Assembly: GCA_963971305.1 (NCBI GenBank) | Contig: OZ020317.1 | Span: 13,596,001 to 13,660,000 of the forward strand | Length of the DNA stretch: 64,000 nucleotides | Direction of reading: 5' to 3' | DNA from: Arcuatula senhousia | Taxonomy: Eukaryota > Mollusca > Bivalvia > Mytilida > Mytilidae | Part shown: in pieces, positions 58,342 to 64,000 of the stretch | Layout: the number at the start of each line of letters is the position of its first letter | How positions within the stretch are numbered: the stretch's first letter is position 1 | Translations under genes and position numbers: made by a program | The notes under the pieces: model-generated | Told to the model about the DNA's origin: nothing | Database searches by the model: none | The model's input: only the letters and a program-made list of their open reading frames with translations

Positions 58342-58711
58342 GGGTCAAAAATAGCGATTTTTCGTAACAGATTTCTTGATTTCTACTGAAGGGATTGATT
58401 TCAAATTTGATATGTCAGCTTAAGCATGATGAGTTGTATCGTGCCTCCGCTTTCCAGGTCAAATGCGCATCTACTTCCTGGTTTCTGAGCCGACAGAGAC
58501 TTTTTTAAGGGTAAAAAATAGACAATTTTTCGTAACAGATTTCTCGGCTTCTACAGAAGGGATTGATTTCAGATTAGAAATACAGCTCTATCATGATGAG
58601 TTGTATCCTGCCTCCCCTTTCCAGCATGCAGGTCAGTTGTGCATCTACTTCCTGTTTTCTGAGTGGTCGAGTGGGGGTATTCTTAGCAAGACTAAGTGCA
58701 ACCCCTTGTTT

Positions 58712-59205
58712 TTATACTTGTAAGCTTTTAGATTATACATGTATATATAATTCCTATTATAACTGCGTTAAAAACCTTCATGCCTAATAAACTATGTCTT
58801 TTCAGTACTGTTTATTCATTTATTTTTGTGGGTACCAAATTTTGTGGTTTACTGAAAAAGAATCAGTTCTTGGATTCTAAAAAAATGTTGCCCTGTGGAT
58901 GTCCGTGTGCAGCGTACAGATCAATGTTAAATACATGTATCCTTTTCGTTGGGTATCATGATTTCGTGGGTTTTGGCCAACCATGAAAACCATGAAAATT
59001 CGTACCTCATACAACAGTACATGTACATCTTTGATAAGGTATTAACATTGGCATCTTGCAGGGTTCTCTAAGGTTGCAATTTAGGTCGAATTCATTATGC
59101 ATTTTGTATATTAGGTTGCATGTTGCTGAACTGAATTTTCAAGGTTTGTCCTTTGCCCCTATGAAAGTCAGAGGTAGCCCCTAAGTTTCCTCTTGGTTGC
59201 AATTT
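58712..59205. other. Intergenic, with a short 'gtgggtaccaaattttgtgg' repeat motif
   Basis: 58820-59010 contains 'tttgtgggtaccaaatttt' and 'gatttcgtgggttttggcc', a motif also seen near 1360-1430 and 61855-61920. No gene supported. Confidence 0.45.
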
Positions 59206-59207
59206 TT

Positions 59208-59466
59208 TGGACGGATTTCACGGAGTGAAAAATCTGGGTTATAAAATGGTGAATGTTGGGCGGGTGGGCGGTGGGTGGCGGGCGGCGGGCGGGCAGGGAA
59301 AATTTTTCGTAACAGTTTTTTCAGCAACTACTAATTACAGCCACTTGATATTTGGTATACAGCATCGGGTGGGGTCCCATAACATGGGATACGATTTCAG
59401 GTGTGGCGCTCACCTACTTCCTGTTTAACAAAATCCAGCCATTTTTAACTTTGACAGATTTTATTC
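59208..59466 (+). repeat. GGATTTCAC-family repeat, complete copy
   Basis: Head hairpin arms GGATTTCAC and GTGAAAAATC (59213-59234), then a GGCGGGCGGCGGGCGGGC tract. It continues with 'cagcaactactaattacag', 'cttgatatttggtatacag', 'ggggtcccataacatggg' and 'cacctacttcctgtttaac'. About 260 bp; one monomer only. Confidence 0.8.
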
Positions 59467-59472
59467 ATTTTA

Positions 59473-59990
59473 TTATACCACGGCAAATTTTTGCCATCGT
59501 ATATTAGTTATGGCCATGTCATACATTTTGGGTCTCCATATGCAATAACTTTATTTGTAGTGAACCAATTGTTATAAAATTGTTGATATGAATCTGCTTT
59601 CCATTGGAATCCTTATAAAATCCCTGCATTTCAATCAGATTTGCAATGTTTCCTATCGTTTTCGAGAATTTAGGGGTCAAATGGGCCAAAAATATGCCTG
59701 AATTATAAGAGTTTGTCTGAGTCTGACGGATTTTTTTCATTGTACATGTATTCCTCTAGAGTTCTTTTCAGGAAAATGAAATGACAGCTTTTAAGTATCT
59801 TCTACTCACTCGCACCTTTTCATTGCTACAAGGGGTCAAAAAGGGGCCACACACCCCAAAAATGGACTTTTTTAGTTTCATTGGAATCCTTGTTAAAATC
59901 ACTTGCTGAGTTTATCAATCAGATTTTTGCAATTTCTCCTACCATTTTGGGGAAAGTAGGGATAAAGGGGCCAAAAGTTCTTTATGAGTT
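59473..59990 (+). repeat. TATACCACGG-head repeat with two diverged units
   Basis: A hairpin of arms TATACCACGGCAAA and TTTGCCATCGTATA (about 59473-59502) is followed by units sharing 'cattggaatccttataaaat', 'aatcagattt(t)gcaat' and 'tttcctat/tctcctac'. No microsatellite or matching tail recognised, so it may be an incomplete member of the same architecture. Confidence 0.6.
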
Positions 59991-60261
59991 AACCTTGAAG
60001 GTTGGTATAAATTTATAATAAAAATTCAAATATGCATTGAAAGTCCACCAAAGAAGGCTTGTGTCAACAGGGTTCATCTAATGTTGCAGTTGTAAATGCT
60101 TTGAGAAGCTTTTTATTTAACCTTAATGGGCCTCTGATACAACGGTACTTGCGTGGAAAGGACAGGTGGTTGGTTGGAATAACCTACGGTGTTACAAATT
60201 CTAAGTATACCGGTACTTACTTAGCATGCTTAGAGCTCAATGGAATCTGATCCTAATTACT

Positions 60262-60475
60262 ACATGACCATTCAGAGAATCTGAGAAAGATTTTGACATT
60301 TGAGCTGTAATCTTAAGCCTAAGGTGATAATGGATTAAGGGTCAAAATCCAAAAAATTAATGACAATTCAATAAGCATTTATGATATGGATACTTTTTAT
60401 TAAAAGGGTATTATTTCCATATTTTAGATTAAGTTCTATAAGTTGATTATTAAGGACTGGTCTATGGTGATGTAT
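60262..60475 (+). repeat. Diverged direct duplication, copy 1
   Basis: 'gaccattcagagaatctgag', 'tttgacatttgagctgtaat', 'agggtcaaaatccaa' and 'aatgacaattcaat' recur in the same order at 61188-61378. Confidence 0.75.
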
Positions 60476-60965
60476 ACAAATTAAATCTACACTGGTTAAA
60501 ATTTATATATTCTTATCATGGTCTAAGTGTTTTCTCTGGGGTACTTAATTTTACAATTTTTGGGGATGACTTGTAAAAACATTACATGATTATGTGCATG
60601 TAGAAATTTTATTGGGCTCAAATATACATATACCGGTACATGTATGTAGCTCCAATTTCTTACCTGCTTTGTGTTAAAGGATTCCCTTTATGTGTAAAAA
60701 TTCTCATTCTTATTAGCTGGGATTTAGACACGATTACAGGTATGATAGCCTTTCAGTAACTGATAAATCAAAAGCTAGCAGTCACAAAATCACATATCAG
60801 TCCCCTTTCAATATTCAATTACAACACTTCTTTTATATTAAGCATAAACAATCTTTAAAATTTGAAGATTATCCTGGCTTTCAGTACTTTTAGTACTTTG
60901 ATATATTATTTAGGGGAGGTAATAAAAATTAAGTTTTTTGGCAGCATAAGAACCAATAAGAAACA

Positions 60966-61118
60966 CAGACCTGTCAAGTGTCACGCAACTCGCGTGAGAC
61001 TCACGCATCTAGTCGGCAATTTTGCGGCAAATTTCTTTGATCTTTTAATTTTTTCCTTTGATCTTTCATTTTTTGGGCAAATCTCACCCAAGCAGCTCAT
61101 AAAAACTTGACAGGCCTG
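60966..61118. mobile_element. Short MITE, about 153 bp
   Basis: Ends CAGACCTGTCAAGT and ACTTGACAGGCCTG are inverted with one mismatch. The flanks share GAAACA. CAG-starting TIRs suggest a hAT-type source, but the duplication is imperfect. Confidence 0.65.
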
Positions 61119-61187
61119 GAAACAGGAAATACATGTATCCAACTTGTGAGTTCTGACAGTATTCTTTGTTTGATATCCAACTCTACG

Positions 61188-61378
61188 TGGCCATTCAGTG
61201 AATCTGAGTCCAGTTTTGACATTTGAGCTGTAATCTTGGCGAAGCCAGATGATGAAGGATTGAGGGTCAAAATCCAAGAAATAATGACAGTTTAATTATC
61301 ATTGATATGGGTATTTAGGAGGGTATAATTACAATATTTGAGATTAGATTTTATAAGTTGAATATGTAGGAGTGGTAA
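61188..61378 (+). repeat. Diverged direct duplication, copy 2
   Basis: 'ggccattcagtgaatctgag', 'tttgacatttgagctgtaat' and 'agggtcaaaatccaag' match 60262-60475, about 926 bp apart. Confidence 0.75.
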
Positions 61379-61381
61379 TAC

Positions 61382-61787
61382 CACGCCTGGGAAACTCTAA
61401 AGTCGCAACCAAATATTTTTACCCAGAAGTTTATTGATACTAAGTGAAAGAACACTTTTTGCAAGAATCAGAGAATGTCACTCCATGTGAAATTTGTCAC
61501 AAATCTTAAATATACCAAAAATAACAGTTAAGCTTGTATTTTAAGCCAGAAATTGTTTTTATATTGTCAAGACCATTCTATTAACCAGGACAAGTCCGGA
61601 TTTAAGGAAAAATGTAATTTAACGGTATTAAATGAACAAAATAAACTGTTTTTGCTTTATTTACAATTATTCAACAAATATACATGGAGTGACATTCTTT
61701 GATTTCTCAAGTTAATTACATTAAATGTAAATCACAAAATTCCGGATACCGGAATTTTGGTTGCGACTTTCGAGTTTCCCAGGCGTG
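61382..61787. mobile_element. Foldback MITE, 406 bp
   Basis: Ends CACGCCTGGGAAACTC and GAGTTTCCCAGGCGTG are exact inverts, and the match continues through AAAGTCGCAACCAAA with one mismatch. A second inverted pair, AGAATGTCACTCCATGT and ACATGGAGTGACATTCT, lies further in, so much of the element can fold on itself. The flanking duplication is unclear (taatac / attactac). Confidence 0.83.
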
Positions 61788-62254
61788 ATTACTACAAAAA
61801 AAACCACAGTGATTGAGAGAGATTGGTTAACAACCGTGACTTAACTAGTTGTGTTATCTGTGGGGTACAAACTTTCATGGTTTGTGGGTGACAATCCGCT
61901 ATGAAAAAACCCACACCAAAACCACTAAAGTATTTTTTTGTTATTGATAAACAAAATTTGATATTTATCCAACAGAATGTTTTTTCATTAAATTGAGTTA
62001 TCTCTCTTTGGTTATGAATTCAAAATGCTAATAATTATGGTGATCAATGGTTGATTTTTTATGCCTCTGACGCCTTTCGAAGATGGCTCCAGATCTTTGA
62101 AGTGACAAAAACAACTTTAACTGTAAAAAATGGACAATTTTTGTTACATATTTCTTGGCCTCTGCTGAAGGATTTAGTACACAGCTTGAGTGAAGATGTA
62201 CATTTGTTTCGTACTTTGTAATTCCTTTACACTGTCAGACAATCAGTCATACAT

Positions 62255-62443
62255 CAGGGGCGGATCCAGAAATTTTCGAAAGGGGGGGGGGGTCCTTATA
62301 CTGGGTTCTGTGGGCCAAGGGGGGGGGGGGGGGTTCCAGACCAAGTTTGCTGAAAATCTACACACAAATTTAAATATTTCAGAGGAAAGGAGTGGTTCTG
62401 ACCCCCGAAACCCACCCCCCACCCCCCTCTGGATCCGCCACTG
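62255..62443. mobile_element. GGCGGATCCAG-type MITE, 189 bp
   Basis: Ends CAGGGGCGGATCCAG and CTGGATCCGCCACTG are inverted. Long G runs (62282-62292 and 62320-62333) and C runs are inside. TACAT flanks both sides. Related fragments follow at 62495-62610 ('cagtgacggatcaagaag'). Confidence 0.82.
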
Positions 62444-62954
62444 TACATTAACCAATTCACAGAGCAATCACTTTTGTTGGTTTTACATTAGTCAGTGACG
62501 GATCAAGAAGTCTCAAAAAGGGGAGGCCCGCTGATCAAAGATTTCATTTATAACCAACCATTTTTTTCCAATAAAAGCCCCCCTCTCCCTTTTGGGTGTG
62601 CCCCTGCATGTATAATGATTAATCACATAGACAGGTTTAAGCAATGTCATTGTGCTGTTTGTCTAGAAAAGGTATAATTGACTTAACAATTATAAATAAG
62701 TCCCCTGCTGTGATTGGTTTCTATTTGAGGTCAATATCCAGGTCGATGTAGCAGCTGATCAATGTCTAGGTCAATAATCAGGATGACAAGCATTTAGACA
62801 TTGATTTTAAGACAACTGTTGTGATATATTTACAAAACTATTGAACTTGGATGATCAATCTCAAATGTCATAGAAAAAAAGAGGCCTAACATGGCAGAGG
62901 CACACCAAGAGAAATTGAAGATCATAATTTATTGTCCCCTGGTATGGGGGGGGG
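62444..62954. other. Unassigned; one MITE-like fragment
   Basis: 62495-62610 resembles a diverged GGATCC-type MITE. The rest has no recognisable feature. Confidence 0.45.
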
Positions 62955-63195
62955 GTGGACAGGAGGGGTCCTCTTCCCCCGTTACCCCCCTCTACCTTCG
63001 CTCCCGTCCTTTCCATCCCCCTCCCAGCCACCTCAACCCTGGTACCCCTGTCCCTCATGTCGCCCCCTATCCCCACTACCTGCCCCTTCCACCCCAACTC
63101 CCTGCCACCTCTACCCCTGCTCCCAGTCCCTTCTTTACCTGCTATCTGCCCCTCAACCCCCGTATCCTGTCCCCTCCCTGTCTGCCCCCTTTGGC
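62955..63195. repeat. Strand-asymmetric pyrimidine-rich tract, degenerate minisatellite
   Basis: About 240 bp of C-rich, G-poor plus strand with loosely repeated 'ctacccc', 'cctgccccttcc' and 'ctgtcccct' blocks. Proline-rich open frames in all three plus frames are a consequence of base composition. Confidence 0.75.
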
Positions 63196-63849
63196 ATAAA
63201 GTGACAAAATTTAAATGTTTCTAATTTTTCTTTATGAGTAATTTTAAAATCCATTAAAGTTTCTGTAAATATGATTATGACTATATATATTGTTGAATTA
63301 AATGTGATCAAACTATACATTTTCATTTCACAATTTTATCAAAAAGAAAAAAACCAACACTAATGCATCTTCAAAAACGTTATTATGTATTTGAAATTCA
63401 TCAACCATTGAATGCGTGTTGATTTATGATATGAAATGAAAATTTTATTTAAATAGTTGTTAGGTGTTAATATATTCATATTTTAATTTTGAAAACACCC
63501 AACTACATGTAAATTATAATTGGGATATACATGTACTACATGACTTTATACAATAAATTGATCTTGTTTTCTTTGACCTTAATTACCTGTTGCACTTTTA
63601 TTAAAGTTCTGAATTTCTTAAAATGTGTTTTTCATAAATCTATGGGTTTTGAAAAGTACAAACTTAATGGTATGTTTATCAGTTATCTCATCTTATCTCA
63701 TACAAAAATCCTTTCTTCTTCAGAATTCAATCTAAATCATCCTAATTTTTAAAATGTTAATTTAACAATCCAATACACTTTTCCATGCAAAACATGTTTC
63801 CCTTTGGTTGGATGGATATAAGAGTTAAACTTGAATGCTCTGTTTCAGA
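63196..63849. other. No feature identified
   Basis: AT-rich intergenic sequence with no recognisable gene or repeat. Confidence 0.5.
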
Positions 63850-64000
63850 CATTTTAGCTCACCTGACCCGAAGGTTGTCCGTCCGTCCGTTGTCCATTAA
63901 CATTTTGAAACTCTGACACCATAAGTCCAATTGCAACCAAACTAAATGGTATAGTAACATTCATTAGCCTTCAGTGCTTTATTGGGATTTCTGAAATGGT
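63850..64000 (+). mobile_element. AGCTCACCTGACCC-type Helentron-like element, left end, cut by the window edge
   Basis: Starts TTTTAGCTCACCTGACCC, has TCCGTCCGTCCG, then 'ctgacaccataagtccaatt', matching in reverse the head-proximal part of 38112-39007 ('ttggacttatggtgtcag'). Confidence 0.78.

Larger units (their letters stand above)
51823..58711 (+). mobile_element. Helentron-like element, TATACCCCCACTC family, split by a full-length LINE
   Basis: The head hairpin (51823-51853) has arms TATACCCCCACTC and GATGGGGCTATA. A TCCGTCTGTCCGTCCG tract is next. One monomer lies before the LINE (to about 52048) and about two after it (from 58342). The tail GAGTGGGGGTAT (58669-58680) and CCCCTTGTT end (to 58710) follow. 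Without 52049-58341 it reads as a normal member like 5622-6393. Confidence 0.87.

Noticed and set aside
62891..63224. Proline-rich open frames in three plus-strand frames
   Set aside because: All three frames being open is explained by the C-rich tract; none has a recognisable motif.

Overview
The window is animal nuclear DNA that is AT-rich, gene-poor and repeat-dense. Spliced exons, GTCY/TCCG microsatellites joined to 140-185 bp tandem monomers, abundant ACATGTAC motifs and a strongly conserved ciliary gene point to a bivalve mollusc, perhaps a mytilid. The mollusc assignment is inference from repeat character; no species can be named.

Genes. The only host gene I can support is the 3' part of CFAP65 (CCDC108) on the + strand, in 12 exons from 37 to the stop at 10761. 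It includes a 12-nt microexon at 2384-2395 and a GC-AG intron. From about 12.5 kb to 64 kb I see no convincing host exon.

Repeats. Most of the rest is mobile DNA with one recurring design. A family-specific hairpin head follows a T run. Next come a (GTCY)n/TCCG tract and a tandem array of about 140-185 bp monomers. The tail carries the reverse complement of the head core, a small hairpin and a CTTGTT-like end. At least nine families are recognisable by head: TGTCTCGCC, TATACCCCGCC, TATACCCCCACTC, ATGCCCCATCTAC, AGCTCACCTG (several subtypes), TTTATGGCCCGACC, a GTCTAGCC variant, TATACCACGG, and GGATTTCAC. They resemble Helentron-associated elements (Drosophila mini-me/DINE-1, bivalve pearl).

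Nested elements. Later elements are inserted inside these. (1) A full-length non-LTR retrotransposon (52049-58341) has two open ORFs and a 26-nt A tail. Its ORF1 carries an RRM-like region, three CCHC knuckles and an SGNH-hydrolase domain; its ORF2 is endonuclease-reverse transcriptase. It splits a TATACCCCCACTC-type element. (2) A 3.4-kb element (15738-19183) with terminal inverted repeats over 100 bp and a perfect 10-bp target duplication carries a broken SGNH-hydrolase gene. It splits a TGTCTCGCC-type element. (3) A 1.27-kb hAT-like element (12826-14093) splits an ATGCCCCATCTAC-type element. (4) A 5'-truncated LINE (14887-15376) with a duplicated 11-bp target contains a further repeat.

Smaller items include several MITEs with clear TIRs (183-368, 28772-29152, 61382-61787 and the GGCGGATCCAG family), three reverse-transcriptase fragments, two hammerhead/Penelope-like motifs, a 27-35 bp minisatellite, a GC-rich structured-looking segment (24330-24700) and a pyrimidine-rich tract (62955-63195).

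Limits. Family and species names come from reading motifs, not from searches. Repeat boundaries are good to a few bases where a TSD or TIR is stated and approximate elsewhere.
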